64,000 nucleotides of DNA from Pseudomonas parasichuanensis (lineage in GTDB: Bacteria > Pseudomonadota > Gammaproteobacteria > Pseudomonadales > Pseudomonadaceae): positions 1 through 64,000 of the forward strand of contig NZ_BQHO01000025.1 in NCBI RefSeq assembly GCF_021601385.1, written 5' to 3'. The notes below the pieces were generated by a model. That model was not told the origin of the DNA, did no database searches, and saw only the letters and a list, made by a program, of their open reading frames with translations. Of the stretch, positions 1 to 12,853 are shown piece after piece (within the stretch, counting starts at the first letter, position 1; every line of letters begins with the position of its first letter). Made by a program: the position numbers and the translations under genes.

Positions 1-766
1 ATACCGCCGAGTTGAGTTTCTTTTCAAGGTCCGGGTCGGCCTTGGCCAGGATCAGGCCGCCGCGCGGGCCGCGCAGGGTCTTGTGGGTGGTGGTGGTGAC
101 CACGTCGGCGTAGGGCAGCGGATTGGGGTACAGGCCTGCGGCCACCAGGCCTGCGACGTGGGCCATGTCGACGAACAGGTAGGCACCGACCTGGTCGGCA
201 ATCTGCCGGAAGCGCGCGAAGTCCAGGGTCTTGGAGTAGGCCGAGAAGCCGGCGACGATCATTTTCGGCTTGTGCTCAAGGGCCAGGCGCTCGACCTCGG
301 CGTAGTCGATCAGGCCATCGGCGTCGATACCGTACTGCACCGCGTTGTACAGCTTGCCCGAGGACGACACCTTGGCGCCGTGGGTCAGGTGGCCGCCGTG
401 GGCCAGGCTCATGCCCAGGATCGTGTCGCCGGCCTGCAGCAGGGCCAGGTACACCGCCGCGTTGGCCTGGGAGCCGGAGTGCGGCTGGACGTTGGCGTAA
501 CCGGCGCCGAACAGCTGGCGGGCGCGGTCGATGGCCAGTTGCTCGACCACATCGACGTGCTCGCAGCCACCGTAGTAGCGCTTGCCTGGGTAGCCTTCGG
601 CGTACTTGTTGGTCAGCTCGCTGCCCTGGGCCTGCATCACCTGGGGGCTGGCGTAGTTTTCCGAGGCGATCAGCTCGATGTGGTCTTCCTGACGTTGCGC
701 TTCGCGCTGCATGGCGGCGCAGAGTGCTGGGTCGAAATCGGAGAGGGTCAGGCTTTTGTGGAACAT
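1..766 (-). CDS. glyA: Serine hydroxymethyltransferase (partial, 3' end outside window)
   Basis: PLP enzyme that interconverts serine and glycine with tetrahydrofolate as C1 carrier, in the cytoplasm. About 255 N-terminal residues are visible; the C-terminal part lies beyond the left edge. The opening [15 protein letters not shown], the [11 protein letters not shown] stretch and the PLP-lysine motif [13 protein letters not shown] are diagnostic of the family. Start ATG is preceded by AAGGA at a 7-nt spacing. It is the third visible gene of a gcvH-gcvP-glyA unit on the minus strand, which explains its role: it converts the methylene-THF and glycine handled by the cleavage system to serine. A gcvT and a serine dehydratase are expected to the left by analogy with the P. 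aeruginosa gcs2 operon; that is inference. Confidence 0.97.
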   Translation of the reverse strand, partial: MFHKSLTLSDFDPALCAAMQREAQRQEDHIELIASENYASPQVMQAQGSELTNKYAEGYPGKRYYGGCEHVDVVEQLAIDRARQLFGAGYANVQPHSGSQANAAVYLALLQAGDTILGMSLAHGGHLTHGAKVSSSGKLYNAVQYGIDADGLIDYAEVERLALEHKPKMIVAGFSAYSKTLDFARFRQIADQVGAYLFVDMAHVAGLVAAGLYPNPLPYADVVTTTTHKTLRGPRGGLILAKADPDLEKKLNSAV

Positions 767-802
767 GGTTTTTTCCTTTTTATTCGTGTTTGGCCGGGGA
801 CC

Positions 803-888
803 TGTAGGAGCGGGCTTGCCCGCGAAGCAGGCGACTCGGTGGCTGGCACCGGCTTTGCCGGTGTTCGCGGGCAAGCCCGCTCCCACAC
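803..888. repeat. REP-type inverted repeat pair
   Basis: Two head-to-head copies of a Pseudomonas REP unit (core GTAGGAGCGGGCTTGCCCGCG and its reverse complement) separated by a short arm, filling the gap between gcvP and glyA. They can form a cruciform or a stable RNA hairpin within the operon and may set different mRNA stabilities for the two genes. Confidence 0.85.
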
Positions 889-894
889 TGATCA

Positions 895-3762
<2,868 letters not shown>

Positions 3763-3776
3763 GTCGGCCCCCAGGC

Positions 3777-4154
3777 TCAGGCGTTGTCGGCCAGGAAGCG
3801 GTCGTAGCCGTCCTGGTCCATCAGGCTGTCGAGCTCAGTCAGGTCGCTGGCCTGGATGCGGAAGAACCAGCCGTCCTGCATGGGCGAGGTGTTGACCAGC
3901 TCGGGGTCGTCGGCCAGGGCCTGGTTGACCGCCACCACTGTGCCGCCCAGCGGCATGCCGATATTGCTGGCGGCCTTCACCGACTCCAGCACCGCGACTT
4001 CGCTGCCCTCGTCGTACGCGCCGGGCTCGGGCAGTTGCACGAACACCACATCACCCAGGGCCTGCTGGGCGTAGCTGGTGATGCCTACGGTCAGCTCGCC
4101 GCTCGCTTCCAGACGCAGCCATTCGTGTTCGGGGGTAAAACGCAGAGTGGTCAT
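3777..4154 (-). CDS. gcvH: Glycine cleavage system H protein
   Basis: Lipoyl carrier protein of the glycine cleavage system, 125 residues, normal length. The lipoylation lysine is K60 in the motif [11 protein letters not shown]. It shuttles the aminomethyl intermediate from GcvP to GcvT and the reduced lipoyl arm to the L protein. The start has AAAGGA six bases upstream. It is the first gene of the operon and lies behind a sigma54 promoter and three palindromic activator boxes, so expression should depend on RpoN and on the adjacent regulator. Confidence 0.98.
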   Translation of the reverse strand: MTTLRFTPEHEWLRLEASGELTVGITSYAQQALGDVVFVQLPEPGAYDEGSEVAVLESVKAASNIGMPLGGTVVAVNQALADDPELVNTSPMQDGWFFRIQASDLTELDSLMDQDGYDRFLADNA

Positions 4155-4208
4155 GGATGTTCCTTTCTTGTTATCAGGTGGGTCCCGGGACAGGACTACC
4201 GGTAACAG

Positions 4209-4224
4209 AGCAAGGGCAATGCCA
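4209..4224 (-). promoter_or_regulatory. Sigma54 (-24/-12) promoter of gcvH-gcvP-glyA
   Basis: On the minus strand this reads TGGCAT-TGCCC-TTGCT, with GG and GC elements separated by exactly ten bases as required for RpoN. The predicted start site is about 45 bp upstream of gcvH. The neighbouring regulator has the GAFTGA motif needed to activate sigma54. Confidence 0.88.
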
Positions 4225-4290
4225 ACTCAATAAAACCGTTATTTTTCAACTGGTTATAGATATTTAAACGCTATCTTCCGGGCTGCACTG

Positions 4291-4308
4291 CGGAGCGAAA
4301 TCACTCCG
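4291..4308. promoter_or_regulatory. Activator box 1 for gcvH operon (18-bp palindrome)
   Basis: CGGAGCG-AAAT-CACTCCG: 7-N4-7 palindrome, 67 bp upstream of the -24 element. It shares its consensus with the two boxes further upstream. TyrR-family regulators such as GcsR bind 18-bp 7-N4-7 sites. Assignment to GcsR is inference. Confidence 0.75.
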
Positions 4309-4371
4309 TCTCCAGTGCCCGCCCGCCACCGTTGGGCTGGCGGGCCAATGAACCCGGGGTTCAGGCCCGGC

Positions 4372-4389
4372 TGGAGCACAAACACTCCA
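4372..4389. promoter_or_regulatory. Activator box 2 for gcvH operon
   Basis: TGGAGCA-CAAA-CACTCCA, an almost perfect 18-bp palindrome, separated from box 3 by a single base. The tandem pair is centred about 155-185 bp upstream of the -24 element, a normal distance for an enhancer-type site. Confidence 0.75.
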
Positions 4390-4390
4390 G

Positions 4391-4408
4391 TGGAGCGAAG
4401 TGGCTCCA
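4391..4408. promoter_or_regulatory. Activator box 3 for gcvH operon
   Basis: TGGAGCG-AAGT-GGCTCCA, 18-bp palindrome. It ends five bases before the stop codon of the regulator gene. With box 2 it forms a 19-bp-period tandem, which suggests cooperative binding of two dimers on nearly the same DNA face. Confidence 0.75.
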
Positions 4409-4413
4409 GGCCG

Positions 4414-5946
<1,533 letters not shown>

Positions 5947-5974
5947 CGCAACTCCCTGCTTGGCAAACGACAAC

Positions 5975-6005
5975 AGGGGGACGACGCACTTGGCGCCGTC
6001 CCCCT
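5975..6005 (-). terminator. Hairpin between cycA and gcsR
   Basis: AGGGGGACG and CGTCCCCCT form a perfect 9-bp stem with a 13-base loop immediately after the cycA stop. On the minus strand it is followed by TGTTGTCGTTT, only mildly T-rich, so termination may be partial. Confidence 0.55.
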
Positions 6006-6027
6006 GGCTGAAACGTGAACGTGCCGA

Positions 6028-7452
6028 TCAATCGGTATCGAGGGACAACTGCCCGTTCTCCTGGCGTTTCTGGCGCAGGGAGCGGTAGGCCAGGCCCAGC
6101 ACGGCGAACCACACCGGCACGGCGTACAGCGCCAGGCGGGTGTCGGCCTCCAGGGCCAGCAGGCCGAGGATGAACACGAAGAACGCCAGGCATACCCAGC
6201 ACATCAGCGTGCCACCGGGCATCTTGTACTTCGACACCTGGTGCAGGTGCGCCCGCTGCTTGCGGTAGGCCAGGTACGACAGCAGGATCATCGACCAGAC
6301 GAACATGAACAGCAGGGCCGACACCGTGGTGATCAAGGTGAAGGCATCGAGCATGTTCGGCACCAGGTAGATCACCAGCGCCCCCGCCGTGAGGCAGACA
6401 CAGGAGAAGATCAGGCCATTGGACGGCACAGCGCGGCGGGACAGCGCGCCGAACCTGCCGGGCGCATCACCGTCCACCGCCAGGCCGTAGAGCATGCGGC
6501 TGGTAGAGAACACCCCGCTGTTGGCCGAGGACGCCGCCGAGGTCAGCACCACGAAGTTGATGATCCCCGCCGCCGCCGGCAGCCCGGCCAGCACGAACAG
6601 CTCGACGAAGGGGCTCTTGTTGGCCACCACTTCGCGCCAGGGGGTCACGGCCATGATGGCGACCAGGGCGAACACGTAGAAGATGATGATGCGCAGCGGG
6701 ATCGAGTTGATCGCCCGTGGCAGGTTGCGTTCCGGGCTCTTGGTTTCAGCGGCGGTGGTGCCTACCAGCTCGATGCCGACGAAGGCGAACACGGCGATCT
6801 GGAAACCGGCGAAGAAGCCCATGGCGCCATGGGGGAACATGCCGCCGTCATTCCACAGGTTGGCCAGCGAAGCGACGTTGCCGGCCGGCGACTGGTAGGC
6901 CGCCGCCACCATGTACAGGCCGGTGCACACCAGGGCGCAGATGGCCACGATCTTGATCATGGCGAACCAGAATTCCATTTCGCCGAACAGTTTCACGGTC
7001 ACCAGGTTGAGTGACAACAGCACCCCGACGCAGGTCAGGGCCGGCAGCCACAGGGGTATATCGGGGAACCAGAACTGTGCATAGGCGGCAATCGCGATCA
7101 CATCGGCAATACCGGTGACGATCCAGCAGAACCAGTAAGTCCAGCCGGTAAAGAACCCGGCCCACGGCCCCAGCAGATCGGCGGAGAAGTCGATGAAGGA
7201 TTTGTACTTCAAGTTGGACAGCAAGAGTTCGCCCATCGCCCGCATGACAAAGAACAGCATGAAGCCGATGATCATGTAGACGAAGATGATTGACGGGCCG
7301 GCCAAACTGATGGTTTTGCCCGAGCCCATGAACAGGCCGGTACCGATGGCACCGCCGATGGCGATCAACTGGATATGGCGGTTGGACAGGCTGCGCTGCA
7401 GTTCGTGGCCGTCAGCCTCAGGCGGGCGTTGGCCATGTGGCAAGTTGTTCAT
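6028..7452 (-). CDS. cycA: D-serine/D-alanine/glycine permease
   Basis: APC-superfamily proton symporter of 474 residues with twelve predicted membrane segments. The run NRHIQLIAIGGAIGTGLFMG and the later segments (ELLLSN, LLGPWAG, FGEMEFWFAMIKI, SAASSANSGVFSTSRML) match E. coli CycA almost word for word, much more closely than they match GabP or AroP. It imports glycine, D-alanine and D-serine, which fits its place next to glycine cleavage genes. Start ATG has AAGGT upstream. Its upstream region contains a consensus sigma54 promoter and three palindromic boxes arranged as in front of gcvH, so it is probably a target of the adjacent regulator. Confidence 0.93.
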   Translation of the reverse strand: MNNLPHGQRPPEADGHELQRSLSNRHIQLIAIGGAIGTGLFMGSGKTISLAGPSIIFVYMIIGFMLFFVMRAMGELLLSNLKYKSFIDFSADLLGPWAGFFTGWTYWFCWIVTGIADVIAIAAYAQFWFPDIPLWLPALTCVGVLLSLNLVTVKLFGEMEFWFAMIKIVAICALVCTGLYMVAAAYQSPAGNVASLANLWNDGGMFPHGAMGFFAGFQIAVFAFVGIELVGTTAAETKSPERNLPRAINSIPLRIIIFYVFALVAIMAVTPWREVVANKSPFVELFVLAGLPAAAGIINFVVLTSAASSANSGVFSTSRMLYGLAVDGDAPGRFGALSRRAVPSNGLIFSCVCLTAGALVIYLVPNMLDAFTLITTVSALLFMFVWSMILLSYLAYRKQRAHLHQVSKYKMPGGTLMCWVCLAFFVFILGLLALEADTRLALYAVPVWFAVLGLAYRSLRQKRQENGQLSLDTD

Positions 7453-7551
7453 TATTTTTACCTTGCTAGTTTAATTGTTTTTATAACGTCACAAGTTCAA
7501 CTTTCCGAGCCGGGCTTTTGGTCTTGAAGCCCGGCCGAACGCAAGGGAAAG

Positions 7552-7567
7552 AGCAAGGTATGTGCCA
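7552..7567 (-). promoter_or_regulatory. Sigma54 (-24/-12) promoter of cycA
   Basis: Minus-strand TGGCAC-ATACC-TTGCT, a full match to the RpoN consensus with ten bases between GG and GC. It lies 100 bp upstream of the cycA start codon. Confidence 0.9.
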
Positions 7568-7620
7568 AGGGCCAGAGGCCGCTGGATTCGGTGCTTAATA
7601 CGTTTTTCGCACTAATGTTC

Positions 7621-7638
7621 CGTAATGAAGTCACTCCA
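7621..7638. promoter_or_regulatory. Activator box 1 for cycA (degenerate)
   Basis: CGTAATG-AAGT-CACTCCA: the right half is identical to the gcvH boxes and the left half is degenerate. It is 54 bp upstream of the -24 element, comparable with box 1 of gcvH. An 11-bp string CAATAAAACCG shared with the gcvH promoter begins at its last two bases (7637-7647; compare 4228-4238). Confidence 0.5.
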
Positions 7639-7703
7639 ATAAAACCGGTTTATTCACCCTTCAATTGCCGTGAAGGCGTCGTAAACCCTGCCCGTACCCG
7701 CCC

Positions 7704-7721
7704 TGTAGCGATATCGCTACA
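7704..7721. promoter_or_regulatory. Activator box 2 for cycA (perfect palindrome)
   Basis: TGTAGCG-ATAT-CGCTACA, a perfect 18-bp palindrome with the 7-N4-7 spacing of the gcvH boxes. One base separates it from box 3. Confidence 0.75.
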
Positions 7722-7722
7722 A

Positions 7723-7740
7723 TGGAGCGCATTCGGTCCG
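7723..7740. promoter_or_regulatory. Activator box 3 for cycA
   Basis: TGGAGCG-CATT-CGGTCCG; the left half is identical to gcvH box 3 and the right half differs from the consensus at one internal position. With box 2 it repeats the 18+1+18 tandem seen upstream of gcvH. Confidence 0.7.
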
Positions 7741-7770
7741 CGCCATTGGCAACGCCTTATACTGCTTGTG

Positions 7771-7870
7771 ATGGCCTCATCGCTGGCAAGCCAGCTCCCA
7801 CCCCGACCGCATAACCCCAGGCCATGCGCTAACCCTGTGGGAGCCGGCTTGCCGGCGATGAGGCCATGAC
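7771..7870. repeat. REP-type inverted repeat pair
   Basis: Facing copies of a REP unit (ATCGCTGGCAAGCCAGCTCC and GGAGCCGGCTTGCCGGCGAT) between the cycA regulatory region and the downstream end of the GMC dehydrogenase gene. The pair may insulate the two transcription units. Confidence 0.85.
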
Positions 7871-7902
7871 TGGCAAACCAAAACTTTCGTCCCTACCCTT
7901 CC

Positions 7903-9588
7903 TCAGGCGCCAACCTTGCGCACCGGCGCACGGCTGCGCTGCTGCGCCTCCCAATCCCCCACCAACCCCACCGGCATATCGCTCGGTGCCAGCGGCTCAC
8001 GCCCGCGCACCAGGTCCGCCGCCCGCTCGGCGAGCATGATGGTCGGCGCATTCAAGTTGCCATTGGGCTCGCTGGGGAACACCGACGAGTCGATCACCCG
8101 CAGCCCCTGCAACCCATGCACCCGCAGTGTGGAATCGACCACCGCCATGTCGTCCTCGCCCATGCGGCACGAGCCGCAGGGGTGCATGGTGCTTTCCATG
8201 TTGGCGCGCACGAAGGCGTCGATCTGCTCGTCGGTCTGCACCTGGGGCCCGGGCGCCAGCTCTTCGCCGCGGAAACGGTCCATGGCCGGCTGGGCGAGGA
8301 TCTCGCGGGTCAGGCGCACGCAGCGGCGAAAGCCCTCGCGGTCCTCTTCGCTTTGCAGGTAGTTGAAGCGGATTTCCGGGTGCTGGTACGGGTCGGCCGA
8401 CAGCGCCCGCACATGGCCGCGGCTCTTGGGCTTGTTCGGCCCGGTGAGCACCATGAAACCGTGGCCCTTGAACGGCTTGTCGCCGTCGTAGCGCATGGCC
8501 GCCGGCAGGAAGTGGAACTGGATGTCCGGCCAGCGCAGCCCTTTGGAGGAACGGATGAAACCGCCGGCCTCGAAGTGGTTGCTGGCGCCCAGGCCATCCT
8601 TGAACAGTAGCCAGCGCAGGCCGATCATCGCCTTGCCCAGCAGGCTCATCTTGCCGTTGAGGGTGATCGGCTGCTTGCAGGCGTACTGGATGTAGATTTC
8701 CGAGTGGTCCTGCAGGTTTTCGCCCACGCCCGGCAGGTGATGGCGCACCTCGATGCCGGCCTTTTTCAGTACCGCCTCGGGGCCGATGCCGGAGCGCTGC
8801 AACAGGTGCGGCGAGCCGATCGGGCCGGACGCCACCAGCACCTCGCGGTTGCACAGCACCTTGTGGGTCTGCCCGCCTTCGTCGTACTCCACCCCCACCG
8901 CGCGCTTGCCGTCGAGCAGGATGCGCCGGGTCATGGCGTGGGTGACCACGGTCAGGTTGGGCCGGTTCATGGCCGGGCGCAGGTAGGCGTTGGCGGTGGA
9001 CCAGCGCACGCCGTCCTTGACCGTCATGTGCATGGCACCGAAGCCTTCCTGCATGTAGCCGTTGCAGTCGTCGGTCTTGATGTAGCCCGCTTCTGCACCG
9101 GCCTCGACCCAGGCGCCGTACAGCGGGTTCTGCATGTTGTTGCCATTGTTGGTGGCCAGCGGCCCGGCGCCGCCACGGTAGTCATCGCCGCCGAACTTGA
9201 AGGTTTCGGCACGCTTGAAGTACGGCAGGCAGTGGCGGTAGCTCCAGTTTTTCGCGCCCAGGCTTTCCCATTCGTCGAAGTCGCAGGCGTGGCCACGGAT
9301 ATAGACCAGGCCGTTGATCGACGACGAGCCGCCGAGCACCTTGCCCCGTGGGCAGTGCAGGCGCCGGCCGTCCAGGTGCGGCTCGGCCACGGTCTCGTAG
9401 CGCCAGTTGTACTTCCTGGTGTTCATCGGCAGGGAGAACGCGCTGGGCATCTGGATCAGCACGCTGCGGTCGCTGCCACCGAACTCCAGGACCAGCACCG
9501 AAGTACCGGCGTCCTCGGTCAGGCGGTTGGCCAACACGCAGCCGGCCGAGCCCGCACCGATGATGATGTAGTCGTATCGCTTGTTCAT
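7903..9588 (-). CDS. GMC-family alcohol dehydrogenase (choline dehydrogenase-like)
   Basis: FAD-dependent oxidoreductase of 561 residues in the glucose-methanol-choline family. The FAD-binding GAGSAGC motif is at about residue 11, the family signature [20 protein letters not shown] at about 80-100, and the C-terminal active-site region has HPCGSCRMG and NGNLNAP. It resembles BetA and should oxidise a primary alcohol to an aldehyde. The operon also encodes an aldehyde dehydrogenase and a ureohydrolase, so the alcohol may be a guanidino or other amino alcohol rather than choline; this is inference. No betB, betI or BCCT transporter is nearby. Start ATG has AGGA seven bases upstream, and the gene begins 3 bp after the permease stop. 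Confidence 0.88.
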   Translation of the reverse strand: MNKRYDYIIIGAGSAGCVLANRLTEDAGTSVLVLEFGGSDRSVLIQMPSAFSLPMNTRKYNWRYETVAEPHLDGRRLHCPRGKVLGGSSSINGLVYIRGHACDFDEWESLGAKNWSYRHCLPYFKRAETFKFGGDDYRGGAGPLATNNGNNMQNPLYGAWVEAGAEAGYIKTDDCNGYMQEGFGAMHMTVKDGVRWSTANAYLRPAMNRPNLTVVTHAMTRRILLDGKRAVGVEYDEGGQTHKVLCNREVLVASGPIGSPHLLQRSGIGPEAVLKKAGIEVRHHLPGVGENLQDHSEIYIQYACKQPITLNGKMSLLGKAMIGLRWLLFKDGLGASNHFEAGGFIRSSKGLRWPDIQFHFLPAAMRYDGDKPFKGHGFMVLTGPNKPKSRGHVRALSADPYQHPEIRFNYLQSEEDREGFRRCVRLTREILAQPAMDRFRGEELAPGPQVQTDEQIDAFVRANMESTMHPCGSCRMGEDDMAVVDSTLRVHGLQGLRVIDSSVFPSEPNGNLNAPTIMLAERAADLVRGREPLAPSDMPVGLVGDWEAQQRSRAPVRKVGA

Positions 9589-9591
9589 GGT

Positions 9592-11061
9592 TCAGTCCTG
9601 TACGCGAAGGCCGGCGGCCCGATCGTGGTGTTGGTTGCCCTTGGGGTAGCCGCCCCAGCCCAGGCGCGCCGCCAGCAGGCGGGTCAGGCCGTAGTGGACC
9701 AGCCCGGCCAGCAGGCAGGACGGCAGCGAGGCGGTGGCGAAGGTGAAGAAGGTGGTGTGGGCCAGGGTTTGCGGGTTGAACACCACCACGTAGATGGCGA
9801 AGCCCGCCACCAGCGCCAGCAGCGCGATGGGGTTCAAGCCCTTGCAGAAGCGCAGTGGCGAGGCGCCTTGCTCGGCGTAAAGGTGGCGCAGGTTCACCCG
9901 CTGGCGGCGCAGGAAAAAGTAATCGGCAATGCCGATGCCGGCCAGGGCGCTGTTGAGTGCCGAGGTCCACACCAGGAAGATGAAGAAGCCGTCGTAGATC
10001 CCCGGCAACAGCACCACGATGGCCACCGGGATGATGCAGAACAGCCCGATCAATACCCCCCAGCCCAGGCTGCGCAGGCGCTCCCCGGCCAGCTGGCGCA
10101 AGCCGATCACCGCGGTGTAGAGGATGTTGACCATGCCGGTGAGGTTGGCCAGGGCCAGGAAGCCCAGGGCGATCACCCCGAAGGCCATGCCCCCGGCCAC
10201 GCGCATCCAGGCGGTGGGGTCGCTGCTGCCCAGGGTGGTGGCGGCGAACAGGCTGACCGACTCACCCAGCACCGCCGCGCCGAAGATGCCCACCAGGTTC
10301 GGCCAGAAAGCCGTGCGCTGGTTGCTGCACAGGCGCGACAGGTTGCCGATGTAGGGCCACCAGGAGAAGCCGGCGGCGATGTTGATTTCCACCGCGATCA
10401 TGAAGTTGACGTGGGGGTTCTCGAACGGCGGCTGCAAGGGCGGCATGGCCAGCAGTTCGGCGAGGCTGTGGCTGCGCAGGATGAAGTACATCAGCGCCAG
10501 CATGATCAGGATCAGGCTGGGCGCGATCAGCGCGCTCAGCAGGCGGATCATGTCCGGCCCGCGAATGGCCACCAGCGCTGCCAGCACAATGGCCAGCAGG
10601 GCCCCGGCGGTCACCAGCCAGCCATCGCCGTCGGGCTGGGCGTGCTGTACCAGGGTTTCCAGGTTGTCCAGCGCCCGCCCGCACATCAGCCCGAGTACCG
10701 CCAGCCAGCCCATGGTCAGCACCACCACCGAGAGGAAGTACACCAGGCGGCTGCCGTTGAGGCCGAACATGCCGCGCAGGTAGGTGAACTGCTCGACGCC
10801 GTACTTGCCGCACGGCAGGCAGGTGGACGCGGAGGCCAGCACCACCCCGAGGATATTGCCGATGACGATCGCGGCGATGCCCTGCATCGGGCCGACGAAC
10901 AAAGCGGTGGCACCGCCGATCAGGAACACCCAGGTGGCCACCGCCAGCGCCGAGTTGGCGTAGGCATAGCCCCAGAAGCCCCAGACCCGTTCATTGGGTA
11001 GCAACGGCGTGTCGCCACGTTCCGCAGCCAGGCGGAACTCCTGCTCGCGCAACCGGCTCAT
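9592..11061 (-). CDS. NCS1-family permease (cytosine/purine/allantoin type)
   Basis: Membrane permease of 489 residues with about twelve hydrophobic segments and the NCS1 N-terminal pattern (LLPNERVWGFWGYAYANSALAVA would span TM1; NG and GWLAVLGL follow). NCS1 proteins import nucleobases, hydantoins, allantoin or related cyclic ureides by cation symport. In this operon it probably brings in the nitrogen compound attacked by the ureohydrolase and dehydrogenases. Its ATG overlaps the stop of a 59-codon membrane-protein gene (ATGA), a sign of translational coupling. Substrate unknown. Confidence 0.85.
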   Translation of the reverse strand: MSRLREQEFRLAAERGDTPLLPNERVWGFWGYAYANSALAVATWVFLIGGATALFVGPMQGIAAIVIGNILGVVLASASTCLPCGKYGVEQFTYLRGMFGLNGSRLVYFLSVVVLTMGWLAVLGLMCGRALDNLETLVQHAQPDGDGWLVTAGALLAIVLAALVAIRGPDMIRLLSALIAPSLILIMLALMYFILRSHSLAELLAMPPLQPPFENPHVNFMIAVEINIAAGFSWWPYIGNLSRLCSNQRTAFWPNLVGIFGAAVLGESVSLFAATTLGSSDPTAWMRVAGGMAFGVIALGFLALANLTGMVNILYTAVIGLRQLAGERLRSLGWGVLIGLFCIIPVAIVVLLPGIYDGFFIFLVWTSALNSALAGIGIADYFFLRRQRVNLRHLYAEQGASPLRFCKGLNPIALLALVAGFAIYVVVFNPQTLAHTTFFTFATASLPSCLLAGLVHYGLTRLLAARLGWGGYPKGNQHHDRAAGLRVQD

Positions 11062-11237
11062 GGCTGGCCTCCGAGCAGGTAGGCGCCGGCGACCATCACC
11101 AGCGTCAGCAGGGCCAGGGCAATCACGTCACGGGCGGTCAATGCGCCCGGCCAGTGCGCCCTGCCCTCCAGTTCTTCATAGGCGCGCAGGCGCCGTTCCA
11201 GGTCTTGCGCACGCTCGACATCCACTTGGCTGTTCAT
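11058..11237 (-). CDS. Small single-span membrane protein coupled to the NCS1 permease
   Basis: 59-codon gene with a good ribosome site (GAGGTGA, seven bases before ATG) whose stop overlaps the permease start. The N-terminal half is charged (ERAQDLERRLRAYEELEG) and likely helical/cytoplasmic. The C-terminal half is one transmembrane helix, VIALALLTLVMVAGAYLLGG. The layout recalls small helper subunits encoded beside larger transporters, as with the short DUF-type partners of acetate or solute symporters. I do not recognise the family. It may stabilise or regulate the permease; this is inference from the overlap alone. Confidence 0.75.
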   Translation of the reverse strand: MNSQVDVERAQDLERRLRAYEELEGRAHWPGALTARDVIALALLTLVMVAGAYLLGGQP

Positions 11238-11329
11238 TGGGCATCACCTCGACAGGTTCTTATTGTTGAAATTCGATGCGTTGATGAACCTGCGTCGCAC
11301 GCCAGGCGACGCAGGCCGGCCTTGCTACC

Positions 11330-12838
11330 TCAAGGCAAGGTGATCCAGACCGCCTTGGTCTCCAGGAAGAACTCCAGTTGTTCCGCGCCCATGTCCTTGC
11401 CATAACCGGACTGCTTGTAGCCACCGAACGGCATGGACGGGTCCAGGGTGCTGTGGGCATTGACGTAGACCGTGCCGGCGCGCAGGCGCGGGATCAGCCC
11501 GTGGACCTTGCCCAGGTCGTTGCTGTACAGCGCCGCCGCCAGGCCGTACTCGGTGTCGTTGGCCAGCGCCAGGGCCTGCTCCTGGGTGTCGAACGGCGCG
11601 GTTACCAGCACCGGGCCGAAAATCTCCTCGCGCACCACGCGCATGCTGTTGTCGCAATTGGCGAAGATGGTCGGCTGCACGTAGTAACCCGGGCCTTCGA
11701 CCGGCTCGCCGCCGTAGTAAACCTGCGCGCCCTCAGCCTTGCCTTGTGCGATGTAGTCCAGCACCCGTTGCTGTTGCTGGCGCGACACCATGGGGCTGAT
11801 GAAGCAGTCCGGGTCCAGGCCGGGGGCGATCTTCAGGGTGGCCGTGTAGCGGGCCAGCGCTTGCAGGAAGGCCGGGTACACACTGCGCTCGACATAGGCG
11901 CGGGTACCGGCATCGCACACCTGCCCTGAATTGAAGAATACGCCGTTGGCCACTGCTTCGGCGGCGGCCTCGATATCGGCGTCGGCAAACACGATCACCG
12001 GCGACTTGCCGCCCAGCTCAAGGGTCAGGCGCTTCATCTGGTCCATCGCCGCCTTGCCCACCGAGCAGCCCACGGGCGTGGAGCCGGTGAAGCTCAGCTT
12101 GTCGATGCCCGGGTGGCGCGACATCGCCTCACCCACCACGCTGCCGCGCCCGGTGACGATGTTGATCACCCCATCGGGGATGCCCGACTGCTGCACCAGC
12201 TCGGCAACGCGCAGGGCTGACAGCGAGGTCAGTTCCGCCGGTTTGACCACCACCGTACAGCCGGTAGCCAGGGCCGCGCCGAGCTTCCAGGCCATGGTCT
12301 GCAGCGGGAAGTTCCACGGCACGATGGCGCCCACCACACCGACCGCCTCCTTGCGGGTGTAGGCCAGGTAGTTGCCGGGCAGCGACGGCTCGACGGTGCG
12401 CCCATGCAGCTTGCTGGCCCAGCCGGCGAAATAGCGCAACGTATCGACCGTGCCCTGGATATCCACGGCGCGGGCCTGGGCCACCGACTTGCCCATGTCG
12501 ATCGACTCGATCTGCGCCAGTTCATCGCCATGGGCTTCGATCAAGTCCGCCAGGCGGTGGATCAGGCGTTCGCGTTCCAGCGGTTTGAACTGGCTCCAGG
12601 GGCCGCCATCGAACTGCGCGCGGGCGGCCTGCACCGCGCGGTCCAGGTCGTCGGCGGTGCCCATGGGGATGCGTGTTAGCACGCCCTCGGTGGACGGTTC
12701 GATGACCTCGGCGCTGGTGCCGTCGCTGGCTTCGAGCCACTCACCGCCGATGAACATGCGCTGCGCTTTGCACAGGAAACGCTGGGTGGCCTCACAAACG
12801 CCGAAGGCCTGCAGGTAGGTTTTGACCTTGTTGTCCAC
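11330..12838 (-). CDS. NAD(P)-dependent aldehyde dehydrogenase
   Basis: Aldehyde dehydrogenase of 502 residues. The catalytic cysteine lies in NSGQVCDAGTR and the general-base glutamate in TLELGGKSP; the Rossmann-type segment GAIVPWNFPLQ and SFTGSTPVG are present. It resembles the phenylacetaldehyde/betaine-aldehyde/gamma-guanidinobutyraldehyde group. In context it should oxidise the aldehyde made by the GMC dehydrogenase, or an aldehyde formed from an agmatine-like compound. Start is GTG with GGAG eight bases upstream. The gene is 15 bp downstream of the ureohydrolase gene and in the same operon. Confidence 0.88.
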   Translation of the reverse strand: MDNKVKTYLQAFGVCEATQRFLCKAQRMFIGGEWLEASDGTSAEVIEPSTEGVLTRIPMGTADDLDRAVQAARAQFDGGPWSQFKPLERERLIHRLADLIEAHGDELAQIESIDMGKSVAQARAVDIQGTVDTLRYFAGWASKLHGRTVEPSLPGNYLAYTRKEAVGVVGAIVPWNFPLQTMAWKLGAALATGCTVVVKPAELTSLSALRVAELVQQSGIPDGVINIVTGRGSVVGEAMSRHPGIDKLSFTGSTPVGCSVGKAAMDQMKRLTLELGGKSPVIVFADADIEAAAEAVANGVFFNSGQVCDAGTRAYVERSVYPAFLQALARYTATLKIAPGLDPDCFISPMVSRQQQQRVLDYIAQGKAEGAQVYYGGEPVEGPGYYVQPTIFANCDNSMRVVREEIFGPVLVTAPFDTQEQALALANDTEYGLAAALYSNDLGKVHGLIPRLRAGTVYVNAHSTLDPSMPFGGYKQSGYGKDMGAEQLEFFLETKAVWITLP

Positions 12839-12853
12839 TGTCGTAGCTCCGGG

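Noticed and set aside
8704-11001. 765-codon open frame on the plus strand opposite the GMC and NCS1 genes
   Set aside because: Antisense shadow; composition (His/Gln/Gly/Ala repeats) and lack of motifs argue against coding.
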